Virus record (IMG/VR): IMGVR_UViG_3300020159_000933 | Location: 1 to 29,762 of that record | Strand: one strand, 5' to 3' | Length of the DNA stretch: 29,762 nucleotides | Source of the DNA: a virus | In this document: piece after piece, positions 22,115 through 28,634 of the stretch | Position numbering within the stretch: the stretch's first letter is position 1 | How the letters are laid out: every line of letters starts with the position of its first letter | Notes under the pieces: generated by a model | Told to the model about the DNA's origin: nothing | Seen by the model: the letters and a program-made list of their open reading frames with translations, nothing else | Database searches by the model: none | Position numbers and translations under genes: made by a program

Positions 22115-22283
22115 TTTTTCTATATAATATGTCTTTGTTTACCAATTGATTAGCTAATAGTATTTCCCGTGGTGTTAAATCTTTTTTTAATACTTCCGCG
22201 GATTCGCTAAATTTGCCTAAGATATCTGCTTCTTCGTTTGTTATTGGTAATCTAACTTTATTTAATAATTCTACTATCTTCAT
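22077..22283 (-). CDS. Small winged-helix-like protein, unknown function
   Basis: The product is 68 residues: MKIVELLNKVRLPITNEEAD, then LTPREILLANQLVNKDILYR and a beta-hairpin-like end (KNDEGRIYYRKKI). The helix-helix-hairpin order resembles a compact winged-helix unit, so DNA binding is possible but untested. It overlaps the next gene by 38 bases and follows the coiled-coil gene by 2 bases. Small conserved gene of T4-like aquatic phages, in my judgement. Confidence 0.62.
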   Translation of the reverse strand: MKIVELLNKVRLPITNEEADILGKFSESAEVLKKDLTPREILLANQLVNKDILYRKNDEGRIYYRKKI

Positions 22284-22285
22284 TT

Positions 22286-22552
22286 TTATTTTAGAATAAG
22301 TTGTACAAGAACCATTATTAAACCAGTTAGCATTGCTACACCAAATGCTGTGCCAATAGTAATCAACTGCCCGCTACTTTTACTCGTAGCCTCGGCTGCA
22401 GATTCTGATAGTTTCGTGCGTATGATAATGATGTGTTCTTCCATCGCATGCATACGCTGTTCTAGTTTGTCTAGTTTTTCTTCCAATGCCTTATATCTTT
22501 CAGCGCATAAATCCACGTGCGCTTCAAGGCTATTTCTTTCACTTGCTGCCAT
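22286..22552 (-). CDS. Coiled-coil plus C-terminal membrane-segment protein (XhlA-like topology)
   Basis: The product is 88 residues. Residues about 8-48 form a heptad-rich coiled coil (YKALEEKLDKLEQRMHAMEE), a Ser/Ala linker follows, and residues about 64-87 are one membrane segment (GTAFGVAMLTGLIMVLVQLI). This order matches haemolysin XhlA-type phage accessory proteins that help holins, so a lysis or membrane-anchoring role is possible. The ribosome site is weak. Another reading frame with protein-like content (22471-22614) overlaps its first 27 codons. Confidence 0.65.
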   Translation of the reverse strand: MAASERNSLEAHVDLCAERYKALEEKLDKLEQRMHAMEEHIIIIRTKLSESAAEATSKSSGQLITIGTAFGVAMLTGLIMVLVQLILK

Positions 22553-22614
22553 TTTGTTTTGCTTCTTTCTATAAAAATGCAGGGTTCTGTTAATGTATCT
22601 AGATAATGTGCCAT
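22471..22614 (-). CDS. Candidate overlapping small gene
   Basis: An ATG at 22614 opens 47 codons (MAHYLDTLTEPCIFIERSK at the start, ending IRHWKKN) that fill the otherwise empty 91-base gap 22553-22643 and then overlap the start of the coiled-coil gene in another frame by 82 bases. The translation is protein-like: charged amphipathic stretches and four Trp. The ribosome site is weak (AAGG 11 bases upstream). It may be a real small gene of T4-like phages or a chance frame. Confidence 0.4.
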   Translation of the reverse strand: MAHYLDTLTEPCIFIERSKTKWQQVKEIALKRTWIYALKDIRHWKKN

Positions 22615-22643
22615 AAAGAAAAGTGCCTTAAAAGTGCCAGGAT

Positions 22644-23078
22644 TTAAATTGTATTTAAGTTGATTCTGCCAGGTTTAAAGTATATGTTTTTTATAGCACC
22701 GTAGGGATAAAAAATTGGTAGTATAAATCTTGCTGTTTCGTCTAGACCACAAATTATAGGTACTTGGGCAAAATCTCGATCTAGTCCGCCCACTGGATCG
22801 TTGTCTTCTAAGAACACATCCTCATGTTCAACTCCAAAGCAAAAAATCCAAACACGCTGCTTTCCAAAATACATTTCTCCAAATTCACTTAATTCGTCAA
22901 TGTTAAATTCTGCTGTTATTGGGCCTTCGATCAATTGAGGTTGCGATCTTAACCCAATGACTTGTAAAACTGTTTCCCAATTGCGTTGCTGGTCTCTGGC
23001 AGTTTCTTGTCCGGCCCTGTGACGAGTTATTCCGGTAGCGGTGATATCAACAAGTGTAATGCCAGTGTAGAATTTCAT
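22644..23078 (-). CDS. Conserved phage protein, unknown function (late gene)
   Basis: The product is 144 residues, starting MKFYTGITLVDITATGITRH. The middle has RNWETVLQVIGLRSQPQLIE and a Trp/Phe-rich strand (RVWIFCFGVEHEDVF); the end is IKNIYFKPGRINLNTI. It looks like a compact alpha/beta protein. A perfect TATAAATA box ends 6 bases before the ATG, so the predicted message has about one untranslated base and no ribosome site. The terminator of the previous unit lies just upstream. Role unknown; late expression suggests a virion or assembly function. Confidence 0.65.
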   Translation of the reverse strand: MKFYTGITLVDITATGITRHRAGQETARDQQRNWETVLQVIGLRSQPQLIEGPITAEFNIDELSEFGEMYFGKQRVWIFCFGVEHEDVFLEDNDPVGGLDRDFAQVPIICGLDETARFILPIFYPYGAIKNIYFKPGRINLNTI

Positions 23079-23084
23079 ATATGA

Positions 23085-23092
23085 TATTTATA
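23085..23092 (-). promoter_or_regulatory. T4-type late promoter (perfect TATAAATA)
   Basis: All 8 bases of TATAAATA on the minus strand, in a true intergenic gap between the terminator at 23097-23121 and the ATG at 23078. Predicted start at 23079. Confidence 0.75.
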
Positions 23093-23096
23093 GTCA

Positions 23097-23121
23097 TAAA
23101 AAAAGCAGACCAAGGTCTGCT
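23097..23121 (-). terminator. Intrinsic terminator of the second MPIG gene
   Basis: Stem arms GCAGAC/GTCTGC (23105-23110 and 23115-23120) with a 4-base loop, followed on the minus strand by seven T. It lies about 20 bases past the stop at 23142. Its stem is identical to that of the terminator at 23580-23608. A-rich flanks could also allow function for the opposite direction. Confidence 0.87.
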
Positions 23122-23141
23122 TTTTATTAATGCATATTTTA

Positions 23142-23522
23142 TTATGCTACTACAAAGCTGGTACCAGCTGTGACAGTTGTGCTACCTAAGTTTACTAAAC
23201 CTTTTTTGGTTCCAATTGCTTGGATGGCAGTTTGTAATGCTGATGCTGCTGGTGCATTTACACCGTCGCAAATAAAACTAATTGCACCAGATGTTGCATG
23301 AGCATAGTATGCTAAAACTGGTGGCATTGTTAAAATAATTGCTTCAAACGCCTCGTTTGCTGCATCATCTTCTCCACTTAAATCTAATCCAGCATCTACT
23401 AGATATAGTGCTACACTTTGTCCGACTTCTTGACTACGAGCACTAGTTGCTGCTATACCATTTAATAAACCAGTGGCTCCACCATAATTATAACCTGCGC
23501 TACGATCAATTCCGATTGGCAT
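23142..23522 (-). CDS. Putative abundant virion protein, MPIG paralogue 2
   Basis: The product is 126 residues, starting MPIGIDRSAGYNYGGATGLL. It is Ala/Gly/Ser-rich with alternating helices and strands (LYLVDAGLDLSGEDDAANEA; MPPVLAYYAHATSGAISFIC). The neighbour at 23626-24063 also starts MPIG, is Ala-rich and similar in size, and shares promoter type, leader and terminator stem, so the two look like a diverged tandem duplication. Own late promoter, AGGAGA ribosome site and own terminator suggest strong late monocistronic expression, as expected of a major structural or decoration protein. The molecular role is not shown by any motif. Confidence 0.68.
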   Translation of the reverse strand: MPIGIDRSAGYNYGGATGLLNGIAATSARSQEVGQSVALYLVDAGLDLSGEDDAANEAFEAIILTMPPVLAYYAHATSGAISFICDGVNAPAASALQTAIQAIGTKKGLVNLGSTTVTAGTSFVVA

Positions 23523-23563
23523 TTTTATTTCTCCTAAATTATTTGCGTATTACCGCATGTTAA

Positions 23564-23571
23564 TATTTATG
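23564..23571 (-). promoter_or_regulatory. T4-type late promoter (CATAAATA)
   Basis: 7 of 8 consensus matches in the intergenic gap upstream of the second MPIG gene. Predicted start at 23558, so the leader would begin ATGCGGTAATACGCA, with AGGAGA close to the ATG at 23522. Confidence 0.7.
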
Positions 23572-23579
23572 CTGGTCAC

Positions 23580-23610
23580 AAAAAAAGCAGACCGAAGTCT
23601 GCTTTTTTTT
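23580..23610 (-). terminator. Intrinsic terminator of the first MPIG gene, TTCG loop
   Basis: Stem arms GCAGAC/GTCTGC (23587-23592 and 23597-23602) around a TTCG loop on the minus strand, followed by seven T. It lies about 25 bases past the stop at 23626. The stem sequence is the same as in the terminator at 23097-23121. Confidence 0.9.
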
Positions 23611-23625
23611 AGAACAAAGTTCTGA

Positions 23626-24063
23626 TTAGCTTGATGCTGCTAGTTTGATACCAACATTACGAACATCCATAGTGGTTGTTGTGATTGGACCGTTTGCACC
23701 AATGTTGCTTGCCAAGGTAGCACGTAATGCAACTTGCATTGCTAGGGCACTTGTCCATGAACTACGCTCAGTGATAACGCTTAACTGAGTATTAGCTGCA
23801 CTTGCACCAATATCAACTTGATATGCTAAAATACTTGCATTAGCAGAAATTGCTGTTAATAGTGTTTCTACTGCACCTGCTGTACCATTGGTACCGCGGC
23901 TTAGTTCTGCTGCTAGATTACCTGCAACAACCTGAATGTTGTATGCATTAACTGGGCCAACAACACCAGTGCTGATAATTGCTGCGTTTGTTAGAATGCG
24001 ACCACCATCGACGTTGTTTACGCCACCTGTATCGCCATTTACTTTAGTTACTCCGATTGGCAT
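23626..24063 (-). CDS. Putative abundant virion protein, MPIG paralogue 1
   Basis: The product is 145 residues, starting MPIGVTKVNGDTGGVNNVDG. It has Ala/Thr/Ser-rich segments (ILTNAAIISTGVVGPVNAYN; LLTAISANASILAYQVDIGA), a helical SSWTSALAMQVALRATLASN region and a strand-like end (ITTTTMDVRNVGIKL). Perfect late promoter, AAGGAG site, conserved 5' leader and dedicated terminator point to strong late expression, consistent with a structural protein. It is probably the partner copy of the gene at 23142-23522. No enzyme motif; exact role unknown. Confidence 0.68.
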   Translation of the reverse strand: MPIGVTKVNGDTGGVNNVDGGRILTNAAIISTGVVGPVNAYNIQVVAGNLAAELSRGTNGTAGAVETLLTAISANASILAYQVDIGASAANTQLSVITERSSWTSALAMQVALRATLASNIGANGPITTTTMDVRNVGIKLAASS

Positions 24064-24102
24064 GTTATTTCTCCTTAAAATTTTGCGTTTACCGCATGTT
24101 TG

Positions 24103-24110
24103 TATTTATA
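24103..24110 (-). promoter_or_regulatory. T4-type late promoter (perfect TATAAATA)
   Basis: All 8 consensus bases, intergenic, upstream of the first MPIG gene. Predicted start at 24097, so the leader would begin ATGCGGTAAACGCA and carry AAGGAG before the ATG at 24063. Confidence 0.8.
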
Positions 24111-24117
24111 CCAATTG

Positions 24118-24714
24118 TTAAATTTCGCGTATTAAACCTTTTTTTCTAGCACAAAGTTCCGCCATTTCTTCGTAAGTTATGTTCTCCTCTGGTGCGACAC
24201 TTAAACAATATCTAGTGTAAGGTGAATTATTGTAAACTGTATGATATTTGTCTAAATTTACTAGATTAGCACCTTGTAATTCGTCCTTAAATAGTAATCT
24301 ACAATCTTCGTTATATACCCACAAATACGATTGATCGTAAAATTTTTCCTTATATGGCTTATATTTTCCTCGAAAGTTATACCATTCCATAATAGTTTTT
24401 CCGCCCCAAACCCAATTTACTGCAAAATTTCTAAAGTATTTTGTATCATGCTCATCGGTCAGTGAGTTATCAGAATCCATATGAATTTTATGTCTTTCTT
24501 GAGCTTCTTGAATATACAAAATACTTTTTTCTTTTGATGCTGTTAATCCTAATTTTTTAAAAAAATCTATCGCTGTATTAGGAATAACATGTCCTCCTAA
24601 CGTGAACCAAATCATATTATTAAATGTAAGAAATCTCTCAATGTCCTCTTGTAGCTTTAATTCATCAGAAATATTAGGTAAATTAAGAGGTATATAATAA
24701 TTTTTTGAATTCAT
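24118..24714 (-). CDS. Probable 2OG-Fe(II) oxygenase-like (double-stranded beta-helix) protein
   Basis: The product is 198 residues. The metal and cosubstrate ligands expected of 2-oxoglutarate/Fe(II) oxygenases can be placed: H78 and D80 in HKIHMDSDNS, H158 in DKYHTVYNNS, and R168 ten residues after it (SPYTRYCLSV), the usual spacing to the 2OG-binding Arg. Strand-like NFAVNWVWGGKTIMEWY at about 96-112 fits the barrel core seen in phage hydroxylase-like proteins. Substrate unknown; protein or nucleic-acid modification are both possible. Its ATG overlaps the preceding stop (TAATG), and it ends the five-gene unit starting at 27469. Confidence 0.58.
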   Translation of the reverse strand: MNSKNYYIPLNLPNISDELKLQEDIERFLTFNNMIWFTLGGHVIPNTAIDFFKKLGLTASKEKSILYIQEAQERHKIHMDSDNSLTDEHDTKYFRNFAVNWVWGGKTIMEWYNFRGKYKPYKEKFYDQSYLWVYNEDCRLLFKDELQGANLVNLDKYHTVYNNSPYTRYCLSVAPEENITYEEMAELCARKKGLIREI

Positions 24715-25826
24715 TAGTTATTTTTTGCAAAATTTGCGGCGCTGAATACTTCGCGATCTACAATCTTTACTAATCCGCTTGATGTGGGAAATACAAAGCC
24801 TTCGCCTGCTGGTTGCCCACTAACATATTCTTCAATGCCTTGTACTTGTGCTGCTAACTGTTTAGCTAGATTTTGTTTAAAGGCATATATATTATTCCAA
24901 ATAGCCTTTAATCCAACGTAGGCAGGGCTTTCAACTATTTCTTTGTCAGGAGTTTGTGCAAACAACTTTCCTGTAAAATCGTCGCCAGCTAATGCATTGT
25001 ATTGTACTTTACTGACATTCGCTGCCAACCAAGTATGTAATGGCTCGTTTGTTTGTCGTGTAATAAATTTATTAAAGTATGTTTTAATTCTATCTCTAGT
25101 GCTTTGCGGAACAGATGCTAATAGTTCATCAACTGCCGCGCCATATTTTTTTAAAGCAGATTCTGCTGCTCGTTCTTGTTGTACTGGAGTTTTTAAAGTA
25201 AACTTATTACCAGCAGTTGGTGAAATTATGGCCATACCGCCTGGTACGTTTGCTAATCCGTTGCCATTCCATTGTGCAGGCTGACCACCAACTTGATCAA
25301 AATACTGATGTACAACAATACCACCAATGGTACCTGTAATTTGTTTTCCTAATGGGCTATTGGTAGCTACTCTATATTCAACTAGGTTTGGCTGAAATAC
25401 AAACTTGCCTTGTTGAGGTTGTAGTTGTCCCGCATATAATAAATCACCCCAATAAAATCCTGGTCCTTGTGTTGCTTGATTTAATGCCGGCCATATTGCT
25501 TCTAGTAGACCGTAAAGACTGCCTCTTAAATTACCTGATGCTTTTTGTGAATCATAGCGTTTCCAATCGTCTACATTTTTAGCAAGGAATCCTGCATCAA
25601 ACATGTATTTGTCCATGACCGCCAATTGACCATCCTTGTCTCTACCAAATATGAGAGCCGGCTTTCCATCCCATTTGATAGTAAGGTTTCTAGGATTAGA
25701 TATTACAGATTTTAATCCGGCGATTTGTTGAGCCGCAGCAGCACTGCCAGACAGTATTGCATCCTCGGGATGTGGGGTCCTAGGATTGGTAGCTTCCATT
25801 AAGTACTCAACAAATTCAAAATGCAT
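24714..25826 (-). CDS. DNA/RNA ligase-like (covalent nucleotidyltransferase superfamily) protein, DUF6267-like
   Basis: The product is 370 residues. Ligase superfamily signatures can be read: motif I K51-W-D53-G54 in LTIKWDGKPALIFGRD (K51 the candidate AMP/GMP-accepting lysine), a middle strand GFYWGDLLYAG at about 123-133, a motif IV-like GEGFVF at 341-346, and a motif V-like lysine K354 in GLVKIVDREVF. The ~200 residues between are helical and Gln/Ala-rich. I recall similar phage proteins as DUF6267, without a proven reaction. It is coupled by one-base overlaps to a nucleotidyltransferase-like gene upstream and an oxygenase-like gene downstream. Nucleotidyl transfer is inferred from motifs. 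Confidence 0.68.
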   Translation of the reverse strand: MHFEFVEYLMEATNPRTPHPEDAILSGSAAAAQQIAGLKSVISNPRNLTIKWDGKPALIFGRDKDGQLAVMDKYMFDAGFLAKNVDDWKRYDSQKASGNLRGSLYGLLEAIWPALNQATQGPGFYWGDLLYAGQLQPQQGKFVFQPNLVEYRVATNSPLGKQITGTIGGIVVHQYFDQVGGQPAQWNGNGLANVPGGMAIISPTAGNKFTLKTPVQQERAAESALKKYGAAVDELLASVPQSTRDRIKTYFNKFITRQTNEPLHTWLAANVSKVQYNALAGDDFTGKLFAQTPDKEIVESPAYVGLKAIWNNIYAFKQNLAKQLAAQVQGIEEYVSGQPAGEGFVFPTSSGLVKIVDREVFSAANFAKNN

Positions 25827-26569
25827 TATGTTAATTTATCCGTATATGTTCTAAACCAAGCTGCTGTGCCCGGTGCAGGTGCTGCTTCTGGTAGTTGTAT
25901 ATTACTCTTGGCAAGAGTTTCTCTGGCTGCGGCGATCAATTGATCGTAGTCGGGACGTTTACTAATTGCATCAATGATATCGTCGGCTGAATTCAATTTG
26001 ACAGCAGGTATGCCAGTGATCTTGCTTAATGTAGCAGGACTTTTACCATCTTCAATAGTGGTATTGGTTATACGGTCAACTAGTCCGTGTTTATAACTCC
26101 ACTTCAAACCAGGTTGCAATGCAGAAACAATGCTGGCCAATATAACATGACGACTCATTCCAGTCAATTGACTGCCTTCGGCGCCACCGCTCATACTAAA
26201 TGCTTGCCATTTAGGATCACCAAACATCAAATCAGCCTGTACATACCCTTGTCCTAGTCTACCACCAATTGGAACCATTATGTGTACGCTATCACCAGAT
26301 TTTTTAATTGCCTTGGCATCAACACCAGATGACAGTAAAACTTTAATTAGTGTATCTTTGTCTATAGCTGTTTCGTCAACAGCTAAGTCTAGATCGCCGG
26401 AACTTGCTTTTCTTCCTGTTGTTCCTAACCAGGATTCTTCAGGAAATCTAATATCCGATACATGTTCGATCCATTTAATGGTAGCCGGAACATCTTCGCG
26501 ATTGATACGCTGTGTTAGTGGCTGGCCATCGGGACTTTTAAATACATGACCGCCTTCGTTTATTTGCAT
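25826..26569 (-). CDS. Pol-beta-type nucleotidyltransferase-like protein
   Basis: The product is 247 residues. The pattern ESWLGTTGRKASSGDLDLAV at 45-64 fits the superfamily motif hG[GS/T]...[DE]h[DE], with D59 and D61 as metal ligands; D113 in GYVQADLMFGDP is a good third carboxylate. A helical region follows (SRHVILASIVSALQ). These enzymes transfer nucleotides to RNA, protein or small molecules. The end (PEAAPAPGTAAWFRTYTDKL) looks like a linker and tail helix. It is coupled by TAATG overlaps to both neighbours, including the ligase-like gene, suggesting the two act on the same substrate. Substrate unknown. Confidence 0.7.
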   Translation of the reverse strand: MQINEGGHVFKSPDGQPLTQRINREDVPATIKWIEHVSDIRFPEESWLGTTGRKASSGDLDLAVDETAIDKDTLIKVLLSSGVDAKAIKKSGDSVHIMVPIGGRLGQGYVQADLMFGDPKWQAFSMSGGAEGSQLTGMSRHVILASIVSALQPGLKWSYKHGLVDRITNTTIEDGKSPATLSKITGIPAVKLNSADDIIDAISKRPDYDQLIAAARETLAKSNIQLPEAAPAPGTAAWFRTYTDKLT

Positions 26570-27231
26570 TATAACTTTCCTCTCTCTTTGGTCAAGAAAG
26601 TTTGCAAGGCAGGGGTTACTTTACCTGTTGTACCAAATGGATGCCATATTCCAAAGTCATCCATTTCAAATCTCTTACCTTTGTACTGTAGAACCAATGG
26701 CCACGATTGCATTACAGATATGTCTGAATGCAAGGGCGTTTCTGTGGATGAAGGCATTGGTTCATCGGCTGAAGCGATTGGGGATTCTGGTTCTTGCGTT
26801 TGGTCTGGTATTTCACTCAATCTACCGTTTTTGTTAACCAAGGATTCCAACGCTTTAACTGATTCATCAGCAAATATTTCTCGTCCTTCTGCATCTGTCC
26901 AATATCCAGTGGGATCTTTTGCTCCCGGTTTGGCTGGAAGTTTGTAATATTCTCTTCCGTCTTTGGTATTAACAGTTAGCTTAAAACCTGGTTTTACTTT
27001 ATAGCGGCTAATTCTTTCTGGATCGTTGTCATCGGGTGCATCCACCCACATGCTGCCTGACCCGGCACCTAATCTATCACCAACACCTTTTAGCATAGTT
27101 GCAAAAGAGTTTGGGTCGGGTACTTCCCTACCAGTGTATTCTCCAGTTTCGGGATCTTTTTCGTAATCGTATGAATAAGGATCTTTAACCCTTTTAGTAC
27201 CAACTTCGTTAACAATGTCTTTAATCTTCAC
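26569..27231 (-). CDS. Phage protein, unknown function (GTG start)
   Basis: The product is 220 residues from a GTG at 27231 (MKIKDIVNEVGTKRVKDPYS), with AGGAGAT just upstream. A longer frame from an upstream codon at 27279 would overlap the previous gene by 59 bases and adds a non-conserved-looking tail, so the GTG is preferred (11-base overlap). Features: a charged segment YDYEKDPETGEYTGREVPD, a central YYKLPAKPGAKDPTGYWTDA that looks like a small beta unit, a Pro/Ser-rich acidic linker (about 140-170), and a C-terminal strand unit LVLQYKGKRFEMDDFGIWHP. No known family; probably a virion or assembly protein. Confidence 0.62.
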   Translation of the reverse strand: MKIKDIVNEVGTKRVKDPYSYDYEKDPETGEYTGREVPDPNSFATMLKGVGDRLGAGSGSMWVDAPDDNDPERISRYKVKPGFKLTVNTKDGREYYKLPAKPGAKDPTGYWTDAEGREIFADESVKALESLVNKNGRLSEIPDQTQEPESPIASADEPMPSSTETPLHSDISVMQSWPLVLQYKGKRFEMDDFGIWHPFGTTGKVTPALQTFLTKERGKL

Positions 27232-27469
27232 GCTTAAATCTCCTGACTCCACGGGCGAATTTTGCAGGATCTTGAGCACGAATACTGTTAAGCAATCTGC
27301 GTTCTAGTTCAGCTGATTGCTCTGCATCGTAATTTTCTTTAATATAATTAATCAAATTAATAGCACCTTGAATAACATGACTAGCACGACTTTCCACTAG
27401 ATTTTCCCGATCTTTACTCACGGGCATGTGGGCTAATTCATCTAAGATGCTGCGGGTGCGTTTTTGCAA
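27221..27469 (-). CDS. Small helical phage protein, unknown function (TTG start)
   Basis: The product is 82 residues from a TTG at 27469 (MQKRTRSILDELAHMPVSKD) with CGGAG 7 bases upstream; the next ATG, 14 codons in, has no site. It is helical and charged (ASHVIQGAINLINYIKENYD; AELERRLLNSIRAQDPAKF). I recall similar small proteins starting xKKRTRSILDEL in T4-like aquatic phages, which supports the TTG start. First gene of the coupled unit down to 24118, with a late-type box at 27489-27496. Confidence 0.65.
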   Translation of the reverse strand: MQKRTRSILDELAHMPVSKDRENLVESRASHVIQGAINLINYIKENYDAEQSAELERRLLNSIRAQDPAKFARGVRRFKRED

Positions 27470-27488
27470 AATCTACTCCGTTATTAGA

Positions 27489-27496
27489 TATTTATT
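27489..27496 (-). promoter_or_regulatory. T4-type late promoter candidate (AATAAATA)
   Basis: 7 of 8 consensus matches on the minus strand, overlapping the last codons of the radical SAM gene. Predicted start near 27483 gives a 14-base leader with CGGAG before the TTG start at 27469. Confidence 0.55.
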
Positions 27497-28613
27497 GTAA
27501 ATATCGAGAATAGTATTGCACAATCTCAGGAAATGTATTTTTCCAGTTTTGTCCTCTAATTTGATCATGTTTTTCAGTTTCTGACAGCATTTTTTTAATT
27601 TTGCTTGGATTTTCCTTCCAGTTATTTGGAAGCATTTGTTTAGTATTCCTATCTTTGATAACCTGGGCATACTCCTCTGTTATTGCATCTATACCAAGCA
27701 AGTTATGTACTGCTAACTGCTGCGAATGCTCAACTATATCGCCCAATCTATTTGCATGAAAATTATTTTTTATCCATGCTGCAACTTCGCCAGAATAGAA
27801 TAAACTAAAATTACTCAAAGTTTCTGTGATACAAAACATTACATTCACAGGTAGTTTTTCTCTCATTTGCATGATATTTTGTGTCATTTGATTCCAGTCG
27901 CCAGGCCATCTAAGATAATTAAATTTTTGTTCTACCCCATCTATACTGATAAAAATTTTTACTAGATGAAATTTTTCTATTATTTTATAATATTTTGGAT
28001 TTATTGATTGAGTGCCATTTGTTTGGAATCCTACCAAAAGTTTTTTTCCAGCATCGGGCACAAGCTCGGCCAACGCTTCAGCTAATTTCCAGTATGAAGT
28101 TCCTAACAATGTTTCACCACCACAAAAATGTACCTGTTCCAGGTTAGATAAATCTAGAGTTTTTAATGCAGATATTACTTTGTCTACGTCCGTAGAATTA
28201 TTTAAATTAGTGTAGGACATATTATTTTGTTTTAGATATTGTTGCCATAAAGTACTACTCTCAGGACCGCAAATAGTACAAGCTAAATTACAACCTCTAT
28301 CAAATAAAAAATCAATTCTCAACGGGCCAGACAAGTTATATTTTTTTCCGTAGTGTTCGAGCATTGATTTTCTAAAACTTTTAAGTCCCCCAGCTTCAAT
28401 CTGTCTGCACTCCCAACAGTTAGGATCCCATTGATTTTGATTGTTTACTTCTCTTAAACTAGTAAATTTTAAATTTTTCCATATTTTATCATTGTCTAAA
28501 CTCATTAAAGGTTCGGTACTTAAACAACATTGATTTATGCCCAACTCTCCATTGTTGTTTTTAAAATTAATATTAAGTCCGCCGTGGATCATTGGACAAT
28601 AAAGGTCAGCCAT
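27492..28613 (-). CDS. Twitch-domain-type radical SAM protein
   Basis: The product is 373 residues. The radical SAM cluster motif is RGCNLACTICGPESS with C108, C112 and C115; GGE-type VHFCGGETLLG follows, then ISIDGVEQKFNYLRWPG. Extra cysteines in the N-terminal part (C6, C29, C30, C66 and C69 in NCWECRQIE) could bind an auxiliary Fe-S cluster, as in twitch/SPASM proteins. This type is frequent in T4-like aquatic phages and its substrate is unknown. It lies 21 bases after the helicase gene. The phage-encoded IscU and A-type carrier could supply its clusters. Confidence 0.85.
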   Translation of the reverse strand: MADLYCPMIHGGLNINFKNNNGELGINQCCLSTEPLMSLDNDKIWKNLKFTSLREVNNQNQWDPNCWECRQIEAGGLKSFRKSMLEHYGKKYNLSGPLRIDFLFDRGCNLACTICGPESSTLWQQYLKQNNMSYTNLNNSTDVDKVISALKTLDLSNLEQVHFCGGETLLGTSYWKLAEALAELVPDAGKKLLVGFQTNGTQSINPKYYKIIEKFHLVKIFISIDGVEQKFNYLRWPGDWNQMTQNIMQMREKLPVNVMFCITETLSNFSLFYSGEVAAWIKNNFHANRLGDIVEHSQQLAVHNLLGIDAITEEYAQVIKDRNTKQMLPNNWKENPSKIKKMLSETEKHDQIRGQNWKNTFPEIVQYYSRYLQ

Positions 28614-28634
28614 TTGTATATCTTTCTAGTATTT

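Noticed and set aside
22616-22640. Short direct repeat GGCACTTTT (two copies) as a terminator or operator
   Set aside because: No stem can form and the spacing gives no clear regulatory logic; left as unexplained background.
27232-27279. 16-codon N-terminal extension of the protein at 26569-27231
   Set aside because: The GTG at 27231 has AGGAGAT just upstream and gives the MKIKDI start typical of these phages.
27473-27670. 65-codon minus-strand frame near the end of the twitch radical SAM gene
   Set aside because: Out-of-frame Lys-rich shadow of the radical SAM C-terminus without a ribosome site.
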